DNA of 64,000 nt, taken from contig NZ_PISP01000001.1 in the NCBI RefSeq assembly GCF_002834295.1, forward strand, positions 186,001 to 250,000. The letters are read 5' to 3'. Shown in pieces: positions 54,301 to 63,227 of this stretch. The stretch comes from Rhodohalobacter barkolensis. GTDB taxonomy: Bacteria > Bacteroidota > Rhodothermia > Balneolales > Balneolaceae. Position 1 is the first letter of the stretch. Each line of letters begins with the position of its first letter. Under the pieces are notes generated by a model that ran no database searches, had not been told where the DNA came from, and was given only the letters and a program-made list of their open reading frames with translations. A program made the translations under genes and the position numbers.

Positions 54301-54934
54301 TCAGGATGAGATTGACAATGCACCTGAAGACCTTGAAGGAAACCCAACTCCGGGTGACTTCCAGTTCAGAGATGTGAATGGTGATGGATTTATTGATGCG
54401 GATGACCGAACAATCATTGGCAGCTACCATCCTGATTATACATGGGGTTTAACCAACCGCTTTAACTGGAGAAATATCGACTTTAGCTTCTTCCTGCAAG
54501 GTGTGGAAGGAAGAGAAGTCATGAACCTTACTGCTCGCCACCTGAAAAACGGTGAGGCCAATTTTGGAAGCTACGCGGTATTGAACGACCGATGGAGGTC
54601 GCCTCAAGATCCTGGAAATGGTGAGCATCCAAAAGCTGAGAGAGCTTCAGGCGGTAACAATAACCGTGCTTCATCTTATCAGGTAGAGGATGGTTCATAC
54701 ATCAAACTGAAGAATATCACCTTAGGTTATAATCTTCCTCAGTCGCTCATATCAGACTTTGCACAGAATGTAAGACTGTACGGTTCTGTGACAAATGTTG
54801 CGATCTGGACTGATTACAATGGATTTAACCCTGAAGTGAATTTGCAACCCGGTAATGGATTGACTCCGGGCGAAGATTATGGAGCATATCCATTGTCGAG
54901 AGCATTTCAGTTTGGTATCGACATCTCCTTTTAA
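51359..54934 (+). CDS. SusC-like TonB-dependent outer-membrane transporter with STN domain
   Basis: 1191 residues. In order: signal peptide (1-28), an STN signalling domain (about 60-130, SVDFQNISVVEALFQVAEKA), a carboxypeptidase-regulatory-like domain (about 143-225), the plug (with VVVGYGVQQRTEVTGSVSS, GNDPLYVIDGVPL and LKDASAAAIYGSRGSNGVVLI), and a long barrel ending in an aromatic residue (FGIDISF). The STN domain fits transmembrane signalling through the FecR/ECF pair upstream. It imports glycans or their fragments with the SusD-like lipoprotein encoded next. Confidence 0.96.
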   Translation: MKTVTLIKGFTFLLLMVMISSLMPAKASVQNQSSESELPQLVTYYSVKNYSSQIPELQSSISVDFQNISVVEALFQVAEKADLEIAFDSGIFDDDDLVTLQNNKISVGESLEQILKNTGYEAVITSRRQIILRERVVEEIEEEELMVDVQGQVVDAETGEPLFGVTVFVVGTQTGTTTDAEGRFTLTVPDGGEVLAFSYVGYVRQEVPIEDETEFFIEMRSDVAMLEDVVVVGYGVQQRTEVTGSVSSINAETIQNNPTSSFENALQGRLAGVNVAESTGEPGAAPQVVIRGTGSISAGNDPLYVIDGVPLSQNYNQQGSIGSQRASFQPPRANPLSTLNPNDIESIEVLKDASAAAIYGSRGSNGVVLITTRQGRKDTAPQVNFRTYLGVQTPFNVPELMNAEEIIDYTKDARNNTYLREQDPTNPSSPFYNPQYDPDTNAGREASGATGNHIIPDAYVNWDGTDTDWLDLVLDQSVLQNYDMSVSGGSSNVTYFLGGGYMDQTGIVEGSAFNRYSINANLNADLSEKVQLGLTVNGAFTEHDRKPAGAPYFGTPPGIIYSAMTQSPVVDPYNEDGTYRQLEGSHNDLGGAMTTTNHPLAVRDYIDERIANNRIYGNLNTRYQILENLQFKTMVGYDLDNYQRSYYQGTQLYYRGGDPRPFGQSSSAQSFNWLWENTLNYQASVGEDHRIDAVAGYTVQKQRDERNSVEAQNFPDDQIKTVNGGQVTNGSQFIEEWSLISYLARVNYVFKDRYLLTGTIRSDRSSRFGANNQTGVFPSVSLGWRMTREPFMADQNLFSELKPRISYGVTGNFLIPNYGSIGLLSGSNYVFDDQIVSGATPSTLGNSELTWETTKQLNVGLDYALMEDRIYGSFDYYVSNTEDLLLEVNIPAVTGFTRALTNIGEVENKGFEVQLTSRNMVGAFQWSTDFNFSTNTNEVKKLGNEGDPILVPGAAGVRHITRVGDAIGSYYGYEVVGIFQTQDEIDNAPEDLEGNPTPGDFQFRDVNGDGFIDADDRTIIGSYHPDYTWGLTNRFNWRNIDFSFFLQGVEGREVMNLTARHLKNGEANFGSYAVLNDRWRSPQDPGNGEHPKAERASGGNNNRASSYQVEDGSYIKLKNITLGYNLPQSLISDFAQNVRLYGSVTNVAIWTDYNGFNPEVNLQPGNGLTPGEDYGAYPLSRAFQFGIDISF

Positions 54935-54948
54935 TTACAAAAGAAACT

Positions 54949-56364
54949 ATGGTGAATAAAATGAATAAATTAAAAACACTGTTGCTGGTACTGCCGGCAC
55001 TGATTCTGGTAGTTTCGTGCGGAGATGATTTCACAATTCTTGCTCCGCAATCGGAACGTAACGTTGAGAATTTCTATCAATCAGATACCGATTTTAGAGT
55101 GGCCATTAACGGCGCTTATGCAGGTATTGCTGATAACAACCTTTATGGTCGGAATCTTATGCTTCTGCATGAGATGAGATCGGATAACACCTTTAATGGT
55201 GGTGGAGCCACAGGTTTGGCAGAATCGTTACAACGAATTACTCGTTTCGATGAGTTGCCCGGATCCACTGAACTGGAAGATACCTGGGCCGGTGGCTATA
55301 AAGTGATTGCAAGTGTCAACACAATTCTCAGCAGAATTGATAATGTTGACTTTGACAATCCTGACCTGGCCGATCGAATTGAAGGGGAAGCACTCTTTAT
55401 CCGTTCACTGGTTTATTACAACCTGGCTGTAACTTATGGAAATATTCCTCTTCAGCTGGAAGAAGTAACCACTCCAAATGTTGAGATCAATCAGGTTTCT
55501 GCGGATGTGATTTATGATCAAATCATTACCGATCTGGGAACAGCTGAAGGTCTGCTGCCTGCCTCTTATTCCGGAAGTGATGTAGGTCGTGCCACAAGTG
55601 GTGCGGCTTCAACTCTGCTGGGATTGGTTCACCTGACGAATGGTAATTCCGGACTTGCAGAAGATGCACTGCGCCGAGTGGTAGACTCTCAGGAGTATGA
55701 ACTGGTGCCGGCCTATGCTGATATCTGGGGACCATCCAACGAAAACAATATTGAGTCCATATTTGAGATTCAGTATAAGTCGGGTGGCCAGGGTACAGGA
55801 AGTGGCTTCACAGAGTACTACTCTACAGATTTATCAATTTCTGGTGGAGTAGGTGGAGGTAACGTACCTCAGGGAATAAACGATAACCTCTTGGATGCGT
55901 ATGACGAAACTGATGATGACCGTTTTGAAACGATCGGAACTGACGAAGATGACTTGCCATATTTGAATAAATACGACGCCAGTCAATCCATCGCTTTTGA
56001 TTCGGATGTCAACTTTATCGTATTCCGATATGCGGATGTACTTCTCATGTTGGCCGAAGCAATCGGTGAGAGTCCGGAAGCATACGACCTGATAGATGAA
56101 GTTCGGGAACGTTCCGGGCTGACCACGCCTTCTGCAACCCTTACAGGAAGTTTTGAGGAGATCTTACTCCTTGAACGTCGCCGTGAATTTGTGGGCGAAA
56201 ATAAGAGATGGCCTGATTTACTCCGTTTTGGAGTAGCTCCGCAGGTGATGGCAGATTTTCTGTCTGATGAAGGATTAACCCCTTCAGATATTCGGTTGCT
56301 CTACCCAATTCCTCAGCGCGAACTGGACGCAGCACCCGGACAGCTAACACAGAATCCGCTTTAA
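54949..56364 (+). CDS. SusD-like (RagB/SusD) nutrient-binding lipoprotein
   Basis: 471 residues with a signal peptide and lipobox region LVVSCGDD, so surface-exposed and lipidated. The N-terminal TPR-like region contains NINGAY-type elements (VAINGAYAGIADNNLYG), with the typical EGEALFIRSLVYYNLAVTYG helix and the C-terminal LLLERRREFVGENKRWPDLLRFG block. It forms a lid on the preceding SusC transporter. ATG 54949 and ATG 54961 are both possible starts. Confidence 0.95.
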   Translation: MVNKMNKLKTLLLVLPALILVVSCGDDFTILAPQSERNVENFYQSDTDFRVAINGAYAGIADNNLYGRNLMLLHEMRSDNTFNGGGATGLAESLQRITRFDELPGSTELEDTWAGGYKVIASVNTILSRIDNVDFDNPDLADRIEGEALFIRSLVYYNLAVTYGNIPLQLEEVTTPNVEINQVSADVIYDQIITDLGTAEGLLPASYSGSDVGRATSGAASTLLGLVHLTNGNSGLAEDALRRVVDSQEYELVPAYADIWGPSNENNIESIFEIQYKSGGQGTGSGFTEYYSTDLSISGGVGGGNVPQGINDNLLDAYDETDDDRFETIGTDEDDLPYLNKYDASQSIAFDSDVNFIVFRYADVLLMLAEAIGESPEAYDLIDEVRERSGLTTPSATLTGSFEEILLLERRREFVGENKRWPDLLRFGVAPQVMADFLSDEGLTPSDIRLLYPIPQRELDAAPGQLTQNPL

Positions 56365-56373
56365 TATTTCGAT

Positions 56374-56416
56374 TCAATTCCGGGGTGAAAAATTTGTCAT
56401 CCCGGAAATTGATTCC
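56374..56416. other. Hairpin between susD and the deacetylase gene
   Basis: TTCCGGGGTGA pairs with TCATCCCGGAA with one G-U pair and an 8-nt loop. There is no T run, so it may slow or stabilise the mRNA rather than end it. Confidence 0.45.
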
Positions 56417-56446
56417 TGGCTTTATAATTTTGAAAACTGAAATATC

Positions 56447-57346
56447 ATGATGAAACAAATTCTAATAACCACACTACTGCTTTTTATTGCTGCATCAACA
56501 GTAAAAGCACAGATCAATACATCTGACGATACTCCACTGAGAGTGATTGCAATTTTTGCCCATCCCGATGATGCTGACTCTAAAATGGGAGCAACAGCTG
56601 CTATGATGGCTGAAATGGGTCATGAAGTTAAATTCCTTTCACTGACGAATGGAGATGCAGGACACCAAGAAAAAGGCGGTGGAGCACTTGCCAGAATTCG
56701 CCGGGCTGAAGCCGAAGAAGCCGGTGAGCGACTTGGTATCGAAGAATATGAAGTATTTGACAATCACGATGCAGAGCTGCTTCCCGATCTTCATATCCGA
56801 ATGGACGTGATACGTGCGATTCGCGAATGGAATGCGGACGTTGTACTGGGTTTGCGACCTAATGATTACCACCCGGATCACAGAAATGCAGGGAAACTGG
56901 TAATTGATGCTTCCTATATGGTGATTGTGCCAAACGTAGCACCCGACACCCCACCACTGCCAAATAACCCTGTTTTCTTCTATATGCAGGACAGATTTAG
57001 CAAACCGAATCCATTCAGCCACGATGTTGTGGTAGGAATTGATTCTCACATAGAAACTAAACTTGCCGGACTGGACGCCCATACTTCTCAAATGTATGAA
57101 TGGTTGCCATGGACCAATCAAAGTCTCGATGAGGTTCCTGAAGATCCTGATGAAAGAGTTGAGTGGTTACGTCAACGTTGGATTGGCCGTGAAATGTCGG
57201 ACGAGCAGAGAGCAGGCCTTGAAAAGTGGTATGGCTCCGAAAGAGCTTCAGAATTTAAGTATGCCGAATCATTTGAAATTGCTGAGTATGGAAGATATCC
57301 ATCTGAGGAAGAGCTTAAAATGATATTCCCAATGCTGGGTAACTGA
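56447..57346 (+). CDS. Secreted PIG-L/LmbE-family deacetylase
   Basis: 299 residues with a signal peptide (MMKQILITTLLLFIAASTVK, cut near AQ). The zinc site is AIFAHPDDADSKMG and the second motif PNDYHPDHRNAG. PIG-L enzymes remove N-acetyl groups from GlcNAc-containing or related molecules. Outside the cytoplasm it would deacetylate a glycan or a released sugar before import. It follows SusD and precedes a ROK kinase, in one locus with the NagB-PIG-L fusion. Confidence 0.9.
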   Translation: MMKQILITTLLLFIAASTVKAQINTSDDTPLRVIAIFAHPDDADSKMGATAAMMAEMGHEVKFLSLTNGDAGHQEKGGGALARIRRAEAEEAGERLGIEEYEVFDNHDAELLPDLHIRMDVIRAIREWNADVVLGLRPNDYHPDHRNAGKLVIDASYMVIVPNVAPDTPPLPNNPVFFYMQDRFSKPNPFSHDVVVGIDSHIETKLAGLDAHTSQMYEWLPWTNQSLDEVPEDPDERVEWLRQRWIGREMSDEQRAGLEKWYGSERASEFKYAESFEIAEYGRYPSEEELKMIFPMLGN

Positions 57347-57373
57347 TTTATTACATCTTCATAACGTACCTAA

Positions 57374-57407
57374 GCCGTGCCGGTTTGGTAGCCGGCCGGC
57401 TTTTTTT
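57374..57407 (+). terminator. Intrinsic terminator after the deacetylase gene
   Basis: GCCG(T)GCCGG pairs with CCGGCCGGC, with one bulged T, followed by seven T. It separates the SusCD-deacetylase transcript from the ROK kinase gene. Confidence 0.88.
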
Positions 57408-57439
57408 ATACAATCACTATTCAAAACATCAGTGTTTTT

Positions 57440-58306
57440 ATGATCAATCAGACGGCTATAGGAATAGATCTTGGAGCCACCAACATCAGGGTTGGTTTAG
57501 TTCAAGGTGGTGAACTTGTTCAGGTAGAAAACTGTCAATTACCCGAAGATAAATCTGTGATGTCCATCCTGAATAAAATGGGTGAGATGATTGAAACAGT
57601 AGATGACGGGGCAGAACATATTGGCATTGGCGTGCCCAGTGTAGTCGACTCTGCCGAGGGAATCGTTTACGATGTTCAGAATATACCCGGTTGGGAAAAA
57701 GTGCACCTCAAAGACCTTCTTGAAGAGAAGACCGGAAAACAGGTTTACCTGAATAACGATGCAAATTGTTTTGCACTTGGTGAATGGATGTTTGGGAATG
57801 GAAAGGGGAAAAAGAATATGATCGGTATCATTATCGGTACCGGGTTTGCAGGTGGTATTATTATTGATGGCAAACTTTACGAAGGCAGAAATTGCGGAGC
57901 CGGAGAATTCGGCATGATTCCTTACAAACAGTCTATATTGGAACACTACTGCAGCGGTCAGTTTTTTACCCGGCTGGTTGGTGTTCGCGGAGAAGAGATC
58001 TACGAAAAAGCGATGAATAACGACAGCCCATCAAAGAAGCTTTTTCAGGAGTTTGGTAAACATGTAGCCGAAGCAATTAAAATTGTGCTCTATACCTATG
58101 ATCCGGAATCAATAATTTTAGGCGGATCTGTCAGTCAAACATTTCCACTATTTCAAAAAGGATTCGAGCAGGAACTGAAAAGTTTTGGTTTCACCAACTC
58201 ACTGAAAAATGTTGAAATCACAATTTCCAAAACTAAACATATTGCAATATTAGGTGCCGCAGCACTTTGCGCCAACCATATTAATGTTAATCACACGGAA
58301 AAATGA
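57440..58306 (+). CDS. ROK-family sugar kinase
   Basis: 288 residues. The phosphate-binding start AIGIDLGATNIRVGL, the catalytic Asp in YLNNDANCFALGE, and IIIGTGFAGGIIIDGKLYEG are ROK signatures. The usual zinc-binding CxCGxxGC motif is replaced by IPYKQSILEHYCSGQ, so it lacks the metal site. ROK kinases phosphorylate glucose, GlcNAc or ManNAc at O-6; beside NagB, an amino-sugar substrate is plausible. Its stop overlaps the next start by 4 nt. Confidence 0.92.
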   Translation: MINQTAIGIDLGATNIRVGLVQGGELVQVENCQLPEDKSVMSILNKMGEMIETVDDGAEHIGIGVPSVVDSAEGIVYDVQNIPGWEKVHLKDLLEEKTGKQVYLNNDANCFALGEWMFGNGKGKKNMIGIIIGTGFAGGIIIDGKLYEGRNCGAGEFGMIPYKQSILEHYCSGQFFTRLVGVRGEEIYEKAMNNDSPSKKLFQEFGKHVAEAIKIVLYTYDPESIILGGSVSQTFPLFQKGFEQELKSFGFTNSLKNVEITISKTKHIAILGAAALCANHINVNHTEK

Positions 58307-60972
58307 TCAGGAAACTTCTCACATTAACTTTATTTATTGTATTTGTTCATTCACAGGTGGCTTTTACCTGGACTAATCCGTCCAATTCCGTAACTGTACG
58401 AGTTCAGCAGGCCGAAGATGGGGCTCCCGTAAAATTTGGGATCCCTTTTAAAAAAGGTGAACTAAAATCACCGGATCATGTGCGTGTTTTGAATGAAAGC
58501 GGAGAGGAAATTGCGATTCAGACAACGGAAGTAACCAACTGGCTGCCGGCTGATGACAGTGTGAAATGGCTTTGGATATTTTTCTTTGCTGACCAATCGG
58601 ATGAGTATACTGTTGAGTATGGTGATGAAGTGCGGCAAAGCGTATTTACCGATTCCCCAATCATGTTTAAAAACAATCAAAGGGTAAATGGTTTTGCTGA
58701 GATTGAGACCGGTCCGCTCAAATTTCGAATTGATAAAGACGGTTCAGGATTTATCGACCGTGTGTACTATAATCCGGAAGAAGATGGTTATAGTGATGAA
58801 CATATTGTTGCTACCGAACTGGAGCAAAGAGGGACCTTTTTTGATTTGATGGATGATGCCGGCATCGACACTTCAAGAGCTGTAATTCATCAGCATTTTA
58901 TAGAAAAAGGTTCAGGTCCGATGCACGCTATTCTTCGCGTTGAAGGCGAATATGTATATGACAGGGATGATCACGAAAATTCCCCGTTTGTAACCTATTA
59001 TCATGCTTATGCCGGAAAATCGTATGTTAAAGTACTGCATACTATCACCTACACCGGAAAACCGGATCAGAGTGAGTCTTTGAATGGTAAACAGCACGAA
59101 GATATTGCTACTCAAACTGAACTTCTTGTGGATGAAGAGGCTCGATCAGAAGATGAAGGTCTAACACAACCTAAAGACAGAATTGCGTCGGCGGGATTTG
59201 GTCTCCAGTATCAGCTGAAAAACGATTTACACATAAAATCGGCACTTGAAACCGGTAAATGGTACGAAGATGGGGATACCGACTTCATAGATCACCGAGT
59301 GGGACGTGAAAGAACCATATCCGTTTTTCAAACCGGTCCCGAAGCGGCCAGGCTTTCTCCCGCACCCGTGTCTGATAAAGATAACAGGATTGATGGGTTT
59401 GTTGCTGAAATTCGGGGAGATGGAATTTTAAAATCCGGAGAAAAATCTGAAGGTTGGATGTCTTTATCTGATGGCCGTACTGGCATAACGGTTGCTCTTA
59501 AGAATATGGTAGAAGAGTATCCAAACGAGCTGAATGTAAACACAGAATCCGGAACGCTTCACGCCTATACTTGGTCGCCAAACGAAGAACCAATGAGCTT
59601 CGCAAGATTTAATACGGAACCTGATGGCGGGATGGTGGGTAACTTCGCCCAGGGCTTGACCAAAACGACGGAGGTGGTTTTCAATTTCCATTCCGGAGAT
59701 CTGAATGCTGAATCGGTCAGATCTGAAATTTTAAGCTTGGTTAATCCACCCGTCGCTCATGCCGGAGCAGAATGGTATAGCCGCTCGGGAGTATACGGCC
59801 AGTTTGCCGGAACAGGAACACAGTTTGATGAATTAGAGCAGAGTTTGGATTACAAATATGAATGGATGCTCTTCAATCAAAAATGGGAGCCATGGTATGG
59901 TATGTTTGACTATGGGGATGTTCGAAATTACTACTTTAACAACAACTGGTTTCAGTGGGCAAATAATGAGCCGGCGATGGATTTTCAGTACTGGATGCAG
60001 TTTATGAGAACAGCTGACATTGATATGTATGAAATGGCAAAAGCGATGAGCCGCCATACGATGGATGTGGATAATACTCACTGGCCAAGACCTAACTGGT
60101 ATCGTGGCGATACGAACCGTTCGTTGGACTGGAATGAGTCAGAAATGCAGGACGAAATTAACGAGTATGTAGGGATGGGAAGGCGTCATGCAAATCAGCA
60201 GTGGGTTTCTATGCTGTCGGCACATGTTTGGGTTCCGGGTTGGATCGCGTCTTATTACCTGGATGGATATCACCGTGGTTTGGATGTTGCCCGATTAACA
60301 GGCGATTATTATGTGCGACGCATTTTTGGAGGACATGGTTTAACCGGCCGCAGATTATATCTTTCGATCTGGAATTTAGCTGAACTTTATGACGCTACGA
60401 AAGATGAAGTTTACCTGGAAGAACTGGACGATCGTATTGACAGAATGCTCAGGCTGCAGAAAACACAGGGTGGCAGGATAGTTATTGACCGGTACGGTTA
60501 TTCCCAAAATTATATCTCTCACGGGTTGAGTAAGGTTTTACAAATGTTTGACCGCCCAGACCTGGAGAATGCTCTTGTGACTAATGCCAGAAGCCTATAT
60601 AACAATCCTCCGTACGATCACGATATGGAATCCTACCTGTCTAGCATTCATGCACTGATTGTTGGATACGATCTGACCGGTGAGGAGAAGTATATCGAAG
60701 AAGCTTGCTATCGGTCACGCTATCTGCCGGTTGATGAGATGGACCAACCTGTTTTATCGTATGATAATCAGGGAGAGCTTGCAGTCGATCTGGAGGATAT
60801 TAGCCGTTTACCGTCTGCAGGTGAGGGTCCGTCTTTCCGCGGACGACTACCGATCTGGGCTTATTCGAACGGACTTCGAATTTTTGGCTGGACACACGCT
60901 TTCAACGTGCCCTATACAATTGACCGCTTGACGAAGCTCAATAACCTGAACTCCATGCAGTGTGTGGACTGA
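58303..60972 (+). CDS. Secreted large protein resembling exo-rhamnogalacturonan lyase (PcRGLX/YetA-like)
   Basis: 889 residues with a signal peptide ending near QVAFT. The N-terminal part (VTVRVQQAEDGAPVKFGIPF, then NWLPADDSVKWLWIFFF) matches the first domain of PcRGLX/YetA-like proteins, and the centre (NPPVAHAGAEWYSRSGVYG) and helical C-terminal half fit the later domains. Family members include PL26 exo-lyases that cleave rhamnogalacturonan from the chain end. The true substrate here is unknown: the amino-sugar context may point to another acidic glycan. It overlaps the ROK kinase stop by ATGA, so translation is coupled. Confidence 0.68.
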   Translation: MIRKLLTLTLFIVFVHSQVAFTWTNPSNSVTVRVQQAEDGAPVKFGIPFKKGELKSPDHVRVLNESGEEIAIQTTEVTNWLPADDSVKWLWIFFFADQSDEYTVEYGDEVRQSVFTDSPIMFKNNQRVNGFAEIETGPLKFRIDKDGSGFIDRVYYNPEEDGYSDEHIVATELEQRGTFFDLMDDAGIDTSRAVIHQHFIEKGSGPMHAILRVEGEYVYDRDDHENSPFVTYYHAYAGKSYVKVLHTITYTGKPDQSESLNGKQHEDIATQTELLVDEEARSEDEGLTQPKDRIASAGFGLQYQLKNDLHIKSALETGKWYEDGDTDFIDHRVGRERTISVFQTGPEAARLSPAPVSDKDNRIDGFVAEIRGDGILKSGEKSEGWMSLSDGRTGITVALKNMVEEYPNELNVNTESGTLHAYTWSPNEEPMSFARFNTEPDGGMVGNFAQGLTKTTEVVFNFHSGDLNAESVRSEILSLVNPPVAHAGAEWYSRSGVYGQFAGTGTQFDELEQSLDYKYEWMLFNQKWEPWYGMFDYGDVRNYYFNNNWFQWANNEPAMDFQYWMQFMRTADIDMYEMAKAMSRHTMDVDNTHWPRPNWYRGDTNRSLDWNESEMQDEINEYVGMGRRHANQQWVSMLSAHVWVPGWIASYYLDGYHRGLDVARLTGDYYVRRIFGGHGLTGRRLYLSIWNLAELYDATKDEVYLEELDDRIDRMLRLQKTQGGRIVIDRYGYSQNYISHGLSKVLQMFDRPDLENALVTNARSLYNNPPYDHDMESYLSSIHALIVGYDLTGEEKYIEEACYRSRYLPVDEMDQPVLSYDNQGELAVDLEDISRLPSAGEGPSFRGRLPIWAYSNGLRIFGWTHAFNVPYTIDRLTKLNNLNSMQCVD

Positions 60973-61022
60973 TCGGTTGCCGATATAAATCCAGAGGAAT
61001 AAACTGGATTTTAATCTGATGA

Positions 61023-63221
61023 CTAGTAAAAAGTGTAGGTATACTTAATCAGTACTGTTCGATTTTCAAACCGTGGAAGGGTGGGAGTAATCCTGTTCAG
61101 TTCGCGGTTTGATACCTCACTGTATACAACCCAAAAATCGTGTCCCTCACTGAAGTTATATCTAAACCTTGCATTTGTTCCTACCTGCCTGGCAAGATGA
61201 TTGTATTGAGAAAGAACCTGCAGAGAAAGATGTGTATTTAAAGCTGCAATCGATCGTACTCTGAACAGATGAAGATATTCGGTTTGATCTCTGTCCGGGA
61301 AACTTAAATAGTTCAACTCTGCATCAGCACTTATTTCAAAGTGTTTTGAAGCATTCCATGCCGGAGAAAAAGTAAAGGAGTATTGATAGCCATCATAAAA
61401 TGTTCGAGCCTGCCCGGAAATGGATGTTCTGACCTGACGGGAATTGGACATTTGGTATGATGCCTCGGCTCCATAAAATGTATAGCTTCCGGTCTCAACC
61501 GTTGCATTATCGCTGAAAATCAGTGGCAGTCTTAGATCCTCATACCATAAACCTCCGGCAAGCTCAAATTCTGTATCGTTCTTAAGTTCGATTTCCCAAG
61601 ACTGCTCGATGTTTATAGATTCGATCGATTGATCTTCATTTCTTAAAAATGCAGAACCTTCGAGAGATGGATTTACAATTCGTATGGAGGATTCAGGATC
61701 ATTAAAATATCCGTAGGCCAGTTCCAGATTGAGCTGGGTGTAATCGAAACGAGAATTAAAGCCAATTTCAGGTAGATATTGATCGCCGGACCGAATGAAT
61801 GAAAAATCATAGTAAAAACCGGTGGATGATCTCTTTAATAAATTTACTCTGAAGATGGATTGATCAAACAGGTTCGATCCGGTTCTGTTATCAAAAGTAG
61901 TGGCTGTTTTGAAATCCAGAAAGTGATTTCTGGTATAATTATAGAGCAGGTCAAAACCGGTACCGATGTTGTAGCTCCCATCAAATCCAAGTCGGTTTGT
62001 TACCATTCCTCCCGCATGAGAATTCTGATTGATAATATTTTGTTTCATCCGGTAAACCCCGAAGTTTTCAGCAGGTTGATCAATTGAGTTTAAACGGTCG
62101 GTTTGCATATTTAAAACACCGACATCCCATTTTCCTGTTCTGCCGGCCAGTCGTAGCCCTCCCAGAATTCGAACCTGTTGACCCTGTTCAAGACCAATTC
62201 GTCTGCTGTAAAAAAGTGCATTATTGCCTCCAAGATTGAAATCAAAAATGTCTGACCGCTCCTGGAAGAATTGTCTTTTTTCGGGGAAGAAAAGCGGCGT
62301 TCTGTTAAGATTTATTTGAGCTTCATCAGCTTCAACCTGGGCAAAATCGGTGTTCAGCGTCAAATCCAGGTTCATATTTCCGGTTATTGGATATTTGATA
62401 TCCAGACCGGCTTCAGTTACATAATCAGTGCCGGTTTGATATGCATCGCCGGATGTATTCAACAAGTTTGACTGTTCAAATCCACCCAATAGGTAAGGGG
62501 TAATGTAGACCGGTTTTTCATATTCAATTCCTGTAAAACGCACCTTTTGGGCTTGCGATGGTTTTGTAAACCCCCGTGACCATTCTGGGGCGATATCAGG
62601 GAAGATGTGTCGCTCGGCTCGACGAGCATCCCACCGGTACGTGATGAGTCCCATGATCACTTCATTGTTAACTTCTCGAAATCCCAGGCTTGAAAATGGA
62701 ATTCGAATTTCCGCAAACCAACCATCCTCTGTTATCTCAGCTGCAGCATCCCAATGTGTATTCCAGTCTCGATTAAAAGAGTTGCCGCCTTCAGAGTCGT
62801 TGGATATCTGCTGATCTACCCGAACTCCTGTGGGTGTGACAAAGAACCATTTAGCGGTTTCATTATCGTTAAAAGAGTCAAGTATGATGGCAAATGTCTC
62901 ATCTCCGCTGTACCGGTTTCGATAGAGCGTGTTGGCAACAATATTTTCCGGTTCGGAATCGTACAGTTCGCCGGCTATGTATAGATATTTGTCATCATAA
63001 GTAACCTTTATCACGGTTCTGTTCGACATTTCACCACCATAAACAGGTTGATATACTTGCATGGGGAAAGGTTTAATCTCCTGCCAGGCGGGCTCATCAG
63101 GTATCCCATCAATCGTAACCGGAGAGCTTAGTCTTTGAATGTTGATCGGACTCTTTTTATCAACGGTTTGAGGTGCAACCTGGAAGAGTAAAGCGAACGT
63201 AAAAGCTAAGAGTATATTCAT
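61023..63221 (-). CDS. DUF5916 protein with N-terminal carbohydrate-binding-like domain
   Basis: 732 residues with a signal peptide. An N-terminal CBM9-like domain (about 30-240) contains VTIDGIPDEPAWQEI, YDDKYLYIAGELYDSEP and WFAEIRIPFSSLGF. A C-terminal DUF5916 beta-barrel-like region follows (TDFAQVEADEAQINLNRTPLF is inside it), ending in an aromatic residue. It is an outer-membrane protein of unknown role, often found with secreted enzymes. It is convergent with the lyase-like gene and lies 6 nt after the transporter gene. Confidence 0.9.
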   Translation of the reverse strand: MNILLAFTFALLFQVAPQTVDKKSPINIQRLSSPVTIDGIPDEPAWQEIKPFPMQVYQPVYGGEMSNRTVIKVTYDDKYLYIAGELYDSEPENIVANTLYRNRYSGDETFAIILDSFNDNETAKWFFVTPTGVRVDQQISNDSEGGNSFNRDWNTHWDAAAEITEDGWFAEIRIPFSSLGFREVNNEVIMGLITYRWDARRAERHIFPDIAPEWSRGFTKPSQAQKVRFTGIEYEKPVYITPYLLGGFEQSNLLNTSGDAYQTGTDYVTEAGLDIKYPITGNMNLDLTLNTDFAQVEADEAQINLNRTPLFFPEKRQFFQERSDIFDFNLGGNNALFYSRRIGLEQGQQVRILGGLRLAGRTGKWDVGVLNMQTDRLNSIDQPAENFGVYRMKQNIINQNSHAGGMVTNRLGFDGSYNIGTGFDLLYNYTRNHFLDFKTATTFDNRTGSNLFDQSIFRVNLLKRSSTGFYYDFSFIRSGDQYLPEIGFNSRFDYTQLNLELAYGYFNDPESSIRIVNPSLEGSAFLRNEDQSIESINIEQSWEIELKNDTEFELAGGLWYEDLRLPLIFSDNATVETGSYTFYGAEASYQMSNSRQVRTSISGQARTFYDGYQYSFTFSPAWNASKHFEISADAELNYLSFPDRDQTEYLHLFRVRSIAALNTHLSLQVLSQYNHLARQVGTNARFRYNFSEGHDFWVVYSEVSNRELNRITPTLPRFENRTVLIKYTYTFY

Positions 63222-63227
63222 GCCAAT

